Positions 32,481 to 40,961 are shown, counted from the first letter of the stretch. The stretch: DNA of 64,000 bases from Streptomyces caeruleatus (GCF_001514235.1 NZ_KQ948940.1:124001-188000), one strand, 5' to 3'. Translations and numbers: made by a program. Notes: generated by a model not told the origin, from the sequence alone.

Positions 32481-32516
32481 CTAGACCAGCCTCTCCACCT
32501 AGACCAGCCTCTCCAC
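32481..32516. repeat. 18-bp perfect tandem duplication at a small gene's stop codon
   Basis: CTAGACCAGCCTCTCCAC occurs twice head to tail. The second unit contains the stop codon of the small secreted protein; because the first unit repeats the same coding text, the protein end is unaffected. Confidence 0.9.
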
Positions 32517-32726
32517 CAGCAGGCCCAGCGCCGAGCGGGGGACGGTCCCGTCCGTCCCGTTGTCCGTCTGGCCCCAGGCCGGACCGTTGCCCGTGGAGTT
32601 CGAACCCTTGGTGTCGTTGACGCCCTGGAAGATGCCGAAGTCGAGGGGCCCGTCGTCCGCGGCGGCGGGGAGGGCGGCGGCGAGGAGAGCCGCACTGGCG
32701 AGCGCGGCGGCAGCGATGATCTTCAT
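32499..32726 (-). CDS. Small secreted protein
   Basis: A 75-residue protein with a clear Sec signal peptide (MKIIAAAALASAALLAAALP, cleavage likely after AAA) and a mature part of about 50 residues: ADDGPLDFGIFQGVNDTKGS, then NGTDGTVPRSALGLLVERLV. No Cys and no chaplin or rodlin motif is present. Function is unknown. It is divergent from the DJ-1/PfpI operon, separated by its operator. Confidence 0.75.
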   Translation of the reverse strand: MKIIAAAALASAALLAAALPAAADDGPLDFGIFQGVNDTKGSNSTGNGPAWGQTDNGTDGTVPRSALGLLVERLV

Positions 32727-32802
32727 GCCCGGCCCAACGACGGTGACGGCGAGAGGATGTCCTGTTATGCCCCGTTGGTGTCGATCGGATGCCGAGGGGA
32801 GC

Positions 32803-32841
32803 GTTGACAGTGTGCTGTCTGAGTGACAGCATGTTGTCAAC
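32803..32841. promoter_or_regulatory. MarR-type operator upstream of the PfpI-MarR operon
   Basis: GTTGACAGTGTGCTGTC and GACAGCATGTTGTCAAC are inverted arms (14 of 17 matching) around TGAGT. Each arm includes TTGACA or its complement, so the site would also carry promoter -35 boxes in both directions. The MarR regulator at 33497 is the obvious candidate ligand. Confidence 0.75.
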
Positions 32842-32891
32842 GGCATCGCCTTCGAGGCGGCGCTCTTGAGGTCCAATCCCCAGGAGGAGCC

Positions 32892-33500
32892 ATGAACGCC
32901 CGCAAGCCCGTCCACCTCGCCGTCTACGACACCCTCGCCGACTGGGAACCCGGCCACGCCACCGCCCAGCTGGCCCGCGCCGGATACGAGATCCGTACCG
33001 TCGGCCCGACCCGCGAACCCGTCACCACCGTCGGCGGACTGCGCATCCAGCCCGACCTGGCCCTGGCCGACGTACGGCCGTCCGACGCGTCCCTGCTGAT
33101 CCTCCCCGGCGCCGACCTCTGGGACGCTGGCGACGAGCTCGCCCCCTTCGCCCGCATGGCCCGCGCCTTCCTGGACGCCGGTGTGCCGGTGGCCGCGATC
33201 TGCGGAGCGACCGTCGGCGTGGCGCGCGAAGGGCTGCTCGACGACCGGGACCACACCAGCGCGGTCTCCTTCTATCTGGCCGCGACCGGATACGCCGGCG
33301 GCCACCGGTACGTCGAGGCCGACGCCGTCACCGACGGCGGGCTCGTCACCGCCGGCCCCACCGAACCCGTCGCCTTCGCCCGGGAGATCCTGCGGCTGCT
33401 GAAGGTGTACGACGACGAGGCCGTCGACGCCTGGTACCGCCTGTTCCACGACTCCGACGCCGAGGCGTACGCCGTGCTGGAGAAGGCCGGTGTCCTGTGA
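32892..33500 (+). CDS. DJ-1/PfpI family (type 1 glutamine amidotransferase-like) protein
   Basis: A 202-residue protein. VHLAVYDTLADWEPG opens the fold, LLILPGADLWD and VAAICGATVGVAREGLLDDR give the nucleophile elbow with Cys104. Family members are proteases, deglycase-like or amidotransferase-like enzymes, or stress sensors; the Cys is kept but substrate is unknown. AGGAGGAG precedes the ATG. The stop overlaps the MarR start by 4 bp, and the operator lies 51 bp upstream. Confidence 0.88.
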   Translation: MNARKPVHLAVYDTLADWEPGHATAQLARAGYEIRTVGPTREPVTTVGGLRIQPDLALADVRPSDASLLILPGADLWDAGDELAPFARMARAFLDAGVPVAAICGATVGVAREGLLDDRDHTSAVSFYLAATGYAGGHRYVEADAVTDGGLVTAGPTEPVAFAREILRLLKVYDDEAVDAWYRLFHDSDAEAYAVLEKAGVL

Positions 33501-33955
33501 GCCGGGAACGACAGGATCTGCTCAGCCGCAGCGCGCTCGGTGTCTTCCGGCTCAACGGCCAGTTCCTCGCGGTCGCCGAGGAGTTGGCCAGGCCCGTCGG
33601 ACTGACGGCGGCCTGGTGGCAGGTGCTCGGCGCGGTGCTCGGCGAGCCCCTGCCCGTCTCCGGGATCGCCCGCGCCATGGGCATCACCCGGCAGAGCGTG
33701 CAGCGCATCGCCGACCTGCTGGTGGACAAGGGTCTTGCCGAGTACCGGCCCAACCCCGCCCACCGCCGCGCCAAGCTCCTCGCGCCCACCGAGCAGGGAC
33801 GCGCGGCGGTCTCCCGCATCGACCCCGGCCACGCGGCCCTCGCCGACCGGCTGGCCGAGTCCGTCGGGGAGGCGGAACTCGCCGAGGCCGTACGGGTTCT
33901 GGAACGGTTGTCGAAGGCTCTCGACCAGATCGCCGTTCCTGTTACGGAACCGTAG
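33497..33955 (+). CDS. MarR-family transcriptional regulator
   Basis: A 152-residue winged-helix dimer: PVSGIARAMGITRQSVQRIA is the recognition unit and AEYRPNPAHRRAKLLAPTEQ the wing. It is coupled (GTGA overlap) to the PfpI gene and likely represses this operon through the site at 32803-32841. No conserved redox Cys is obvious, so the signal may be a small ligand. Confidence 0.92.
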   Translation: MSRERQDLLSRSALGVFRLNGQFLAVAEELARPVGLTAAWWQVLGAVLGEPLPVSGIARAMGITRQSVQRIADLLVDKGLAEYRPNPAHRRAKLLAPTEQGRAAVSRIDPGHAALADRLAESVGEAELAEAVRVLERLSKALDQIAVPVTEP

Positions 33956-34044
33956 ACGCCCACCCGCTCACCTCCCCATATGCCGCACTATCGTGGGGAC
34001 GTTGCGCAAGCGGGGGCGTGCGTCGGCGGGGTTGGGGGCGTGGC

Positions 34045-36045
34045 ATGGAGCAGCTGGGATCGGGTGATCCACTGGGGGTCCCCCCAGGCGTTCAGCACTG
34101 GGGGAAGATCGGGGCTTATCGGCTGCTGGCGCGGCTGGGCGCGGGCGGCATGGGGGACGTCTATCTCGCCCGGTCGGACCGGGGCCGTACCGTCGCCGTG
34201 AAACTCGTACGGCGGGAACTGGCCGCGCAGGAGGAGTTCCGCGCCCGGTTCCGGCAGGAGGTGCAGGCCGCGCGGCAGGTCGGCGGGTTCTGGACGGCAC
34301 CGGTGCTCGATGCGGACACCGAGGCCGACGTGCCCTGGGTCGCCACCGGCTATGTCGCCGGGCCCAGCCTCCAGCAGGTCGTCGGGCGGGACCACGGGGC
34401 GTTGCCCGAGCGGTCGGTCCGGATCCTGGCGGCGGGCCTCGCGCACGCGCTCAAGGACATCCATGCCGCGGGGATCGTGCACCGGGACCTGAAGCCGTCC
34501 AATGTGCTCGTCACCATCGACGGCCCGCGCGTCATCGACTTCGGGATCGCCCGCGCCCTGGAGACCGTGGACGAGACCGGGCTCACCCGCACCGGCGCGC
34601 TCGTCGGGTCGCCGGGGTTCATGGCCCCCGAGCAGGTGCGCGGGGACCGGATCACGCCCGCGTGCGACGTGTTCTGCCTGGGCTCGGTGCTCGCCTACGC
34701 CGCGACCGGCACGCTGCCCTTCGGCTCCGTCGACAGCGGCGCGCACGCCGTGATGTTCCGGATCGCCCAGGAGGAGCCCGATCTGGAGGGCGTGCCCGAG
34801 GGGATCGCCGACCTGGTGCGGGACTGTCTGCGCAAGGACCCCGGCGCCCGGCCCACGCTGGACCGGATCCTGGAGCGCACGGGCGCCGAGGACACCGTCT
34901 ACGGCGGCCGGTCCCGGGACCCGTGGCTGCCGAGCGCGCTGGTGGCACAGCTGGGCCGGCACGCGGTACGGCTGCTGGACACCGAGGACCCGGCGGGTCC
35001 GGCGGGTCCGGCGGGTCCGGCGGCAGGGGCCGGGGAAGCGCAGGCCCCGGCGCGTGACGGCGGTCCGGGGGCTCCGGGCTCCGGTGGCGTGCCGGGTGCC
35101 GCCGAGCCGACCCCCGCGGCCTCCCCCGAGCACGCTCCGGCCGCCCCGCCGACCCCGCCCGACCAGCTCCCCACCATGGCCGCGCCTCACACCGGCCCGA
35201 CCCCGCCGCCCCCGGGCACCCCGCCCGTCGGCCCCTTCGGAGAGGCCGCCGCCCCCGGCCGCACCCCGGCCCACCCGGCATACGGCTCCCCGCAGCAGCA
35301 CCCGCAACAACATGCACAACAGCCGCAGCAGCCGCAGCAGCCGGGCTACGGCTATCCGCAGGCCGGCCCGTACCCGCCCCAGGGCCCCACCCCCACGTAC
35401 GGCCCGACCCCGCCGTACAACCCCACCCCGCCCTACGGCCCGCCCCTGCCGTATCTCCCCGCGCCCCCGCCCGAAGAGCCCCGACGCAGCGGCCGTTCCA
35501 CGGTGGCGCTCGTCCTCGTCGCGCTGGTCGTCGCGCTCGCGGCCGGTGGTTCGGTCTACGCCCTCATGAACGGCGGCGGGGACGACGGCGCGAACGGCAA
35601 TCCGACGGCCGGCCCCACCACCGCGACCTCCGGCCCGACCGACCAGGCCACCTCCCCGACCCCGGACCCGACCGACTCGGCGCCCACGGACGGCGCGATC
35701 CCGACCCGCTACCTGGGCACCTGGACCGCCTCCATCGACAACGCCACCGGCCAGAACTCCCGCCGGCTGACCATCCGGCAGGGCGAGGTCGGCGACACGG
35801 TGCTCACCCTCGTCGCCGACGGCCCGGCCGGAACCGGCACCTACCACTGCGAGTTCACGGCCGCGCTCACCGAAGCCCCCGGCACGGACGGCCCGTTGAA
35901 GATCGGCCCTTCCACCGTGACCACAGGCGAGCCCGCCACCTCCTGCTCACCGGGCGAGGCCACCGAGATCACCCTCCTCCCGGACGGCCGGCTGGAGCGG
36001 CTGAACACCAGCAGCGGGGAGAAGCTGACGTACACCAGACAGTGA
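34045..36045 (+). CDS. Transmembrane serine/threonine protein kinase (PknB-type)
   Basis: A 666-residue Hanks-type kinase. Catalytic domain about residues 22-290: LLARLGAGGMGDVYLAR (P-loop), Lys53 in VAVKLVR, GIVHRDLKPSNVLV, VIDFGIARAL, GSPGFMAPEQV. Then a low-complexity Pro/Gln/Gly/Ala linker of about 190 residues with a small (GPA)n repeat at 34988-35024, one transmembrane helix (TVALVLVALVVALAAGGSVYAL, about 493-514), and an extracytoplasmic domain of about 150 residues with two Cys (YHCEF and SCSPG). It has no PASTA repeats, so the signal is not simply muropeptide by that route. Start ATG at 34045. Confidence 0.93.
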   Translation: MEQLGSGDPLGVPPGVQHWGKIGAYRLLARLGAGGMGDVYLARSDRGRTVAVKLVRRELAAQEEFRARFRQEVQAARQVGGFWTAPVLDADTEADVPWVATGYVAGPSLQQVVGRDHGALPERSVRILAAGLAHALKDIHAAGIVHRDLKPSNVLVTIDGPRVIDFGIARALETVDETGLTRTGALVGSPGFMAPEQVRGDRITPACDVFCLGSVLAYAATGTLPFGSVDSGAHAVMFRIAQEEPDLEGVPEGIADLVRDCLRKDPGARPTLDRILERTGAEDTVYGGRSRDPWLPSALVAQLGRHAVRLLDTEDPAGPAGPAGPAAGAGEAQAPARDGGPGAPGSGGVPGAAEPTPAASPEHAPAAPPTPPDQLPTMAAPHTGPTPPPPGTPPVGPFGEAAAPGRTPAHPAYGSPQQHPQQHAQQPQQPQQPGYGYPQAGPYPPQGPTPTYGPTPPYNPTPPYGPPLPYLPAPPPEEPRRSGRSTVALVLVALVVALAAGGSVYALMNGGGDDGANGNPTAGPTTATSGPTDQATSPTPDPTDSAPTDGAIPTRYLGTWTASIDNATGQNSRRLTIRQGEVGDTVLTLVADGPAGTGTYHCEFTAALTEAPGTDGPLKIGPSTVTTGEPATSCSPGEATEITLLPDGRLERLNTSSGEKLTYTRQ

Positions 36046-36055
36046 CCCCTGGCAC

Positions 36056-36208
36056 CTTCAGCCCGTCCGGCGTTTGCATTTTCAGCCCGTCCGGCGTTTG
36101 AGGACGAGGCCCGAAGGGCCGACGGGGGTCCAGGGGGCGGAGCCCCCTGGCGGGGTCGAAGGGGCGGAGCCCCTTCAAGGGATGGGACGGGTAGGGGCGG
36201 CGGGGGCG
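36056..36208 (+). repeat. Modular palindromic intergenic repeat, copy 3
   Basis: It contains a partial first module (36056-36076), a full TTCAGCCCGTCC...GGACGAGG module (36081-36109), the GGGGGCGGAGCCCCC and AAGGGGCGGAGCCCCTT palindromes, and the GGGATGGGACGGGTAGGGG module also found in the arms of copy 1. It fills the space between the converging kinase and SLATT genes. Confidence 0.85.
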
Positions 36209-36215
36209 AAACCCC

Positions 36216-36968
36216 TCACCGAGGCTCCGGCGGCCGCTGCCGAGGCATGTTCGGCCGAGCCCCATGGCCCGGTGCCACACCGAACCGTCCCGACCCCACC
36301 CCCACATCCTGCCGAGCCGCACCGGCCACAGCCGACTGGATCCCCAGAGGCGCGGACCCCGTCCGGAACTCCACCATCCAGTCCGCCGTCTCCGCCCGCA
36401 CCAACTCGGCCACGTCCTCCGAGAACCGCCGCAACACCCCGAGGCACCGCTCAGCCGCCTCACTCGCCGTCCCCTCGGCCGGGCCCAACACCTCCCGCAC
36501 GCTCTCCGTAGCCCAGTCGAACTGCAGCATCTGCAGCCGCCGCTGCACCGCCTGAGCCGTGGCGAGGTCCCTTATCCACCCGGACGTCACCCCGAAGAAC
36601 CGGTCGACCACCACACACGCCACCGCCAGCAGCAACGCCAGATACCCCCACGGCGCCGCCCCGCGCGCGACCCCCGTCAGATCCAGCAGCGGCAACGAGG
36701 CCCCGACGACCGCCCCCGCCGCCGCCCCGCCCCGCAACGCCCAGGCGCCCCGCCGCTTCCACACCCGATCCGCGAGATACCACGCCGCAGTGTCCAGCGC
36801 CCCCCGCTCCACCCACCGGTACAGCTCGTGCAGCCGTACCGCCGGCTCTCCCCAGTCCCCGAGCGGAAACGCCCGCCCCCGCAGATCGCCCGGCCCCAGC
36901 CCGGCCGTCCCTTCACCGCCCCGCCTGTCCTGCGGCGACCTGTCGGGCTGCATCTCCGGTTGACCCAC
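36216..36968 (-). CDS. SLATT-domain membrane protein (2TM effector type)
   Basis: About 250 residues. The core LHELYRWVERGALDTAAWYL, two hydrophobic helices (AAAGAVVGASLPLLDLTGVA and YLALLLAVACVVVDRFFGVT), then ATAQAVQRRLQMLQFDWATE and a long helix match the SLATT fold, known from nucleotide-second-messenger conflict systems as a pore-forming effector. No nucleotide cyclase or SLOG sensor is adjacent here. The start is uncertain: GTG at 36968 has a GGGAG site; ATG at 36953 is the alternative. The tail is Pro/Arg-rich and ends at repeat copy 3. Confidence 0.75.
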   Translation of the reverse strand: MGQPEMQPDRSPQDRRGGEGTAGLGPGDLRGRAFPLGDWGEPAVRLHELYRWVERGALDTAAWYLADRVWKRRGAWALRGGAAAGAVVGASLPLLDLTGVARGAAPWGYLALLLAVACVVVDRFFGVTSGWIRDLATAQAVQRRLQMLQFDWATESVREVLGPAEGTASEAAERCLGVLRRFSEDVAELVRAETADWMVEFRTGSAPLGIQSAVAGAARQDVGVGSGRFGVAPGHGARPNMPRQRPPEPR

Positions 36969-37287
36969 CCGGCACTCCCTACTGATCACGGTGCGTGACC
37001 TCGCGTGCGACCCGGGTACGACCCCCGCGGCGCACGGAACGTCCCGCCACACCTGAGGCTGACGCGCCGGACCCTTCCTACCGCCCAATGGGTGGCGAAG
37101 AGATGCCTTTCGCCTCTTTTCCGCCCAGAAGAGGGTCTTGATCAGGTCTTGCTCAGATATAGGACTCCAGTTCCTCTCACTCGAAAGAGTGCTGCGGCGA
37201 CGGCCACGCCGACCACGTAGGCTCGTGCTGAACGGGAAACCCGAGCGGAAACCCCGTACAGCACCCGTCATACGCAAGGAGCTGATC
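36969..37287. other. 319-bp divergent intergenic region, SLATT / ybaB
   Basis: No gene is supported here. It contains a plausible plus-strand promoter at 37138-37165 (TTGATC, 16 bp, TAGGAC) that would serve ybaB-recR, and short symmetrical pieces around 37093-37120 (GGCGAAGAG / CGCCTCTTTTC). Confidence 0.4.
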
Positions 37288-37653
37288 GTGATCCCCGGTG
37301 GTGGCCAGCCCAACATGCAGCAGCTGCTCCAGCAGGCCCAGAAGATGCAGCAGGACCTGGCGAGGGCGCAGGAGGAACTGGCTCAGACGGAGGTCGAGGG
37401 CCAGGCGGGCGGCGGCCTGGTGAAGGCCACCGTGACGGGCTCCGGCGAACTCAGGGCGCTCAAGATCGACCCGAAGGCGGTGGACCCCGAGGCTGCATCC
37501 GCTGAAGAGACGGTCGAGACCCTCGCCGACCTGGTCATCGCGGCCGTACAGGCGGCCAACGAGAACGCGCAGACGCTTCAGCAGCAGAAGCTGGGCCCGC
37601 TGGCCCAGGGCCTGGGCGGCGGCGGCAGCGGCATCCCCGGTCTGCCGTTCTGA
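37288..37653 (+). CDS. ybaB: YbaB/EbfC family nucleoid-associated protein
   Basis: A 121-residue DNA-binding dimer that usually sits upstream of recR and is linked to nucleoid structure and recombination. It shows the family text QQLLQQAQKMQQDLARAQEE, then VKATVTGSGELRALKIDPKA and ETLADLVIAAVQAANENAQT. GTG start at 37288 with AAGGAG 7 bp before. The Gly-rich C-terminus is normal. It forms an operon with recR and the DUF5063 gene. Confidence 0.95.
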   Translation: MIPGGGQPNMQQLLQQAQKMQQDLARAQEELAQTEVEGQAGGGLVKATVTGSGELRALKIDPKAVDPEAASAEETVETLADLVIAAVQAANENAQTLQQQKLGPLAQGLGGGGSGIPGLPF

Positions 37654-37752
37654 CGTCCCGACGTTCCGGGTGTTCCCCGCTTGTCTTTCTAAGAGGGGCC
37701 GCCGCCAACTACCGTACGTCCCGTAAGGAACCCCAGGAAGGACGGCAGTCCG

Positions 37753-38352
37753 TTGTACGAAGGCGTGGTCCAGGACCTCATCGACGAGCTGGGGCGGCTG
37801 CCCGGCGTCGGTCCCAAGAGCGCGCAGCGGATCGCCTTCCACATCCTCCAGGCGGAACCGACGGACGTACGGCGTCTCGCCCAGGCACTCATGGAGGTCA
37901 AGGCGAAGGTCCGCTTCTGCGCGACGTGCGGCAATGTCGCGCAGGAGGAGCTGTGCAACATCTGCCGGGACACGCGCCGTGACCCGGCGGTGATCTGTGT
38001 GGTCGAGGAGCCGAAGGACGTCGTGGCGATCGAGCGGACCCGTGAGTTCCGCGGCCGTTACCACGTCCTGGGCGGCGCGATCAGCCCCATCGAGGGTGTC
38101 GGACCGGACGACCTGCGGATACGGGAACTTCTCGCGCGGTTGGCCGACGGGACGGTCACGGAACTGATCCTGGCCACCGACCCGAACCTGGAGGGCGAGG
38201 CCACGGCCACGTACCTCGCCCGCATGATCAAGCCCATGGGCCTGAAGGTCACCCGCCTGGCCAGCGGCCTCCCGGTGGGTGGCGACCTGGAATACGCGGA
38301 CGAGGTCACCCTCGGCCGCGCCTTCGAGGGGAGACGACTCCTAGATGTCTGA
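37753..38352 (+). CDS. recR: Recombination protein RecR
   Basis: A 199-residue RecFOR-pathway protein that loads RecA at gaps. It has the HhH motif LPGVGPKSAQRIAFHILQ, the four-Cys zinc finger (FCATCGNVAQEELCNIC), and the Toprim domain (ICVVEEPKDVVAIERT, then ILATDPNLEGEATATYLA). TTG start at 37753, following AAGGA at 37736. Its stop overlaps the next gene's ATG by 8 bp. Confidence 0.97.
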   Translation: MYEGVVQDLIDELGRLPGVGPKSAQRIAFHILQAEPTDVRRLAQALMEVKAKVRFCATCGNVAQEELCNICRDTRRDPAVICVVEEPKDVVAIERTREFRGRYHVLGGAISPIEGVGPDDLRIRELLARLADGTVTELILATDPNLEGEATATYLARMIKPMGLKVTRLASGLPVGGDLEYADEVTLGRAFEGRRLLDV

Positions 38353-39013
38353 CGCCACGCTGCACGCGACCGAGCCGGACCCGGACGACTTCGCGGTCCA
38401 GATCTCGGACCAGATCGAGAGCTTCCTGGTCGCCGTCACGGAGGTCGCGAAGGGCGACGAGCCGGGCTCGACCGTGCCCTTCCTCCTCCTGGAGGTCTCC
38501 CAACTCCTCCTGGCCGGCGGCCGCCTGGGCGCCCACGAGGACATCGTCCCCGACGAGCGCTACGAGCCCGACCTGGGCCCGGAGGGCGACGTCGACGAAC
38601 TCCGTGAGAACCTCGCCCGCCTGCTGGACCCGGTGGACGTCTACTCGGAGGTCTTCGACCCCTACGAGCCCCGCAAGGCACCGGTGCCGGCCCGGATCTC
38701 CGACGACCTCGCCGACGTCATCACCGACCTCCGCCACGGCATGGCGCACTACCGCGCCGGCCGCACCACGGAGGCCCTGTGGTGGTGGCAGTTCTCGTAC
38801 TTCTCCAACTGGGGCACGACGGCCTCCGCGACCCTGCGCGCCCTGCACTCGGTCCTGGCCCACGTCCGCCTGAACCAGCCCCTGGAGGAGCTGGACGGCC
38901 TGGACACGGACCAGGGCATGATGGGCGACGAGACGCTGGAGTTCGAGGCGGGCAAGGTCATGGCGGAGGAGATCGGCGGACCGCTCGGAATGCGGCCCGC
39001 CCAGCGGCAGTAG
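38345..39013 (+). CDS. DUF5063 family protein
   Basis: A 222-residue acidic, helical cytoplasmic protein that habitually follows recR in Streptomyces; function unknown. Recognisable text: VQISDQIESFLVAVTEVAKG, DVYSEVFDPYEPRKAPVPAR, TDLRHGMAHYRAGRTTEALW, WWQFSYFSNWGTTASATLRA. The 8-bp overlap with recR suggests coupling and perhaps a role with recombination, but that is inference. Confidence 0.85.
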   Translation: MSDATLHATEPDPDDFAVQISDQIESFLVAVTEVAKGDEPGSTVPFLLLEVSQLLLAGGRLGAHEDIVPDERYEPDLGPEGDVDELRENLARLLDPVDVYSEVFDPYEPRKAPVPARISDDLADVITDLRHGMAHYRAGRTTEALWWWQFSYFSNWGTTASATLRALHSVLAHVRLNQPLEELDGLDTDQGMMGDETLEFEAGKVMAEEIGGPLGMRPAQRQ

Positions 39014-39059
39014 CGCGGCTCCGTCAGCCGACGGCCGGACCCGTCGGCTCGTCGGCTCG

Positions 39060-39899
39060 TCAGATCCGTACGGCCGTGCCGGTCACGCCGATGCCCGTGT
39101 CCGGCTCGGCCGGTACCGTCACCGTGATCGTGCTCGGCCTGCCCATGTCCACGCCCTGATGGATCGTCAGGGTGGCGGGCGGGGCGACGAGTCGCAGCTC
39201 CCGCAGATAGCCGCCGAACGCGGCCGCCGCCGCGCCCGTGGCCGGGTCCTCGACCACGCCGCCGGGCGGGAACGGGTTACGGGCGTGGAACACCGTGGCG
39301 GACTCCCGCCAGACCAGGTCGACGGTGGTCCAGTCCTCGCGGGCCATGAGCGCGCCGAGCGCGGCCATGTCGTAGTCCAGGCCGGCCAGTCGCTTCCGCG
39401 TCGAGGCGGCGAGGACCGGGTGCCGGGCCCCGGCGAAGGCGACCCGCGGCGGCAGTGCCGGGTCCAGGTCGTCCGCGGTCCAGCCCAGGATCGCCAGCAG
39501 CTCGGCCAGGTCGGCCTCGCGGATCGGCGTCGTATGCGGCGGGACGCTCACCAGGGTCGCGACCACGGCGCCGTCCGCGGTCCGGTCGGTGGTGACGGTG
39601 ACCGGGCCCGCCTGGGTGCGCAGCAGCAGCCGGCCGGTGCCGTGCCGTTCCGCGTAGGCGACGGCCGTGGCGATCGTCGCGTGTCCGCAGAACGGCACCT
39701 CGGCGAGCGGGCTGAAGTACCGGATGCCCAGGGTGCCGTCATCGCCGGCCGGGACGACGAACGCCGACTCCGAGTAGCCGAGGTCGGCGGCCGTCGCGAG
39801 CATCGTGGCGTCGTCGGCCCCGGTGGCGTCGAGCACCACGCCCGCCGGGTTGCCGCCCGCGGGATCACTGCTGAAGGCCACGTATCGCAAGATCTCCAT
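39060..39899 (-). CDS. PhzF-family isomerase-like protein
   Basis: A 279-residue member of the PhzF/diaminopimelate-epimerase fold. It has the paired-half layout, an N-terminal GGNPAGVVLD loop, GYSESAFV with the catalytic-type Glu, RYFSPLAEVPFCGHATIATA, and DPATGAAAAAFGGYL near the end. PhzF itself isomerises a phenazine precursor, but most homologues outside phenazine clusters have unknown substrates, and there is no phenazine cluster here. Monocistronic. Confidence 0.9.
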   Translation of the reverse strand: MEILRYVAFSSDPAGGNPAGVVLDATGADDATMLATAADLGYSESAFVVPAGDDGTLGIRYFSPLAEVPFCGHATIATAVAYAERHGTGRLLLRTQAGPVTVTTDRTADGAVVATLVSVPPHTTPIREADLAELLAILGWTADDLDPALPPRVAFAGARHPVLAASTRKRLAGLDYDMAALGALMAREDWTTVDLVWRESATVFHARNPFPPGGVVEDPATGAAAAAFGGYLRELRLVAPPATLTIHQGVDMGRPSTITVTVPAEPDTGIGVTGTAVRI

Positions 39900-40072
39900 C
39901 CCGGGACCGTAGCCGTGCGGATCGCGCGGGGGGTGCGGGAGGGACGGAAGGTGACGGGGGTTACAGGAAAAGGCTTCTGAAGTGGCGTAATGCGCGGGCG
40001 CCCTGGCCGGTCTCACAGGCACACACACCCGCACCACGGCGGCCCCCCGCCCTTTCGAATCGGAGCCCGCCC

Positions 40073-40489
40073 ATGCACGTCACCCTGGAGCAGCCGACCG
40101 GCGCCCGTCTGGTCATCGCCGCGGACAAAGACCTCGCGATACCGGCCACCCTCCGCTACACCTCGGCCGACCCGCTGGCCGTGCACATCGACTTCCCGCC
40201 CCACGTCACGCTCGACGGGGAGGGCACGACCTGGACGTTCGCCCGGGTGCTGCTGGGCGAGGGGCTGCGCGGGCCCGCCGGGCTCGGGACGGTGCGGGTG
40301 CGGCCGTGCGGGGCGGCGCACACGTACGTGGAGTACCACTCGCCGGTCGGGCCGGCCGTGCTGCGGTTCGCCACCTCGGACCTGTTCCGCTTCCTGGCCC
40401 GTACCTACACCGTGATCGCGCCCGGCGAGGAGACCGTGGGTGCCGAACTGGACCACGGGCTCGCGGCGTTGTTCGGCGGGCGGGTGTGA
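40073..40489 (+). CDS. SsgA-like protein (sporulation/cell division)
   Basis: A 138-residue SALP family protein, found only in sporulating actinomycetes, where members position septa and control peptidoglycan maturation. Recognisable stretches: LRYTSADPLAVHIDFPPHVT, WTFARVLLGEGLRGPAGLGT and VRVRPCG, HTYVEYHSPVGPAVLRFATS and DLFRFLARTYTVIAPGEE. Which SALP subclass it belongs to cannot be fixed by eye. Monocistronic, divergent from the PhzF-like gene. Confidence 0.92.
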   Translation: MHVTLEQPTGARLVIAADKDLAIPATLRYTSADPLAVHIDFPPHVTLDGEGTTWTFARVLLGEGLRGPAGLGTVRVRPCGAAHTYVEYHSPVGPAVLRFATSDLFRFLARTYTVIAPGEETVGAELDHGLAALFGGRV

Positions 40490-40547
40490 TGTGCGGTTTC
40501 CGGGGAGCCCCTCACCCGTCACGCCCGGACTGCTCCATGATGGGGCC

Positions 40548-40961
40548 ATGGCGACTCGGTCGAAGGCGTTGGTGTGGACGGGAGTCGGGCTCTGCGTCGC
40601 AGGGGCCGTGGGATTGATCGTCGGCGGTGTGCTGGATGTCGACGCCGCGGATCCCTGGGCGAGCGTGGCCGGGGGAGCGGCGGGGCTGATCGGGCTGGCG
40701 GTGACGCTGTACGCCCTCCTCGCAGCGGCGCCCGCTGCCGCGGCTTCCCCGTCTTCCGTGACGGCGAGTGGCACGCGGTCGGTTGCCGCGGGCGGGAGTA
40801 TCGGGGCCGTGGCGACGGGGGACGGGGCCACGGCCGGGCCGGCGCCGACGATGCCCGCCGCGCCGTCCCGGCCGGCGAGCGGTCCTGTCACCGCCTCCGG
40901 GGAACGGTCCGTCGCGGCCGGCGGCGACATCGGTTCCGTGTCGACGGGGGACGACGCGTGA
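40548..40961 (+). CDS. Small two-helix membrane protein with ASGxRSVAxGG motifs
   Basis: 137 residues. Two transmembrane helices (ALVWTGVGLCVAGAVGLIVG; VAGGAAGLIGLAVTLYALLA) are followed by a soluble tail with two copies of the motif TASG(T/E)RSVAAGGxIGxVxTGD. The same motif opens the NB-ARC protein encoded next, with a 4-bp start/stop overlap. The shared motif suggests that the two products bind each other or a common partner, tethering the ATPase to the membrane. I cannot assign a known family. Confidence 0.75.
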   Translation: MATRSKALVWTGVGLCVAGAVGLIVGGVLDVDAADPWASVAGGAAGLIGLAVTLYALLAAAPAAAASPSSVTASGTRSVAAGGSIGAVATGDGATAGPAPTMPAAPSRPASGPVTASGERSVAAGGDIGSVSTGDDA

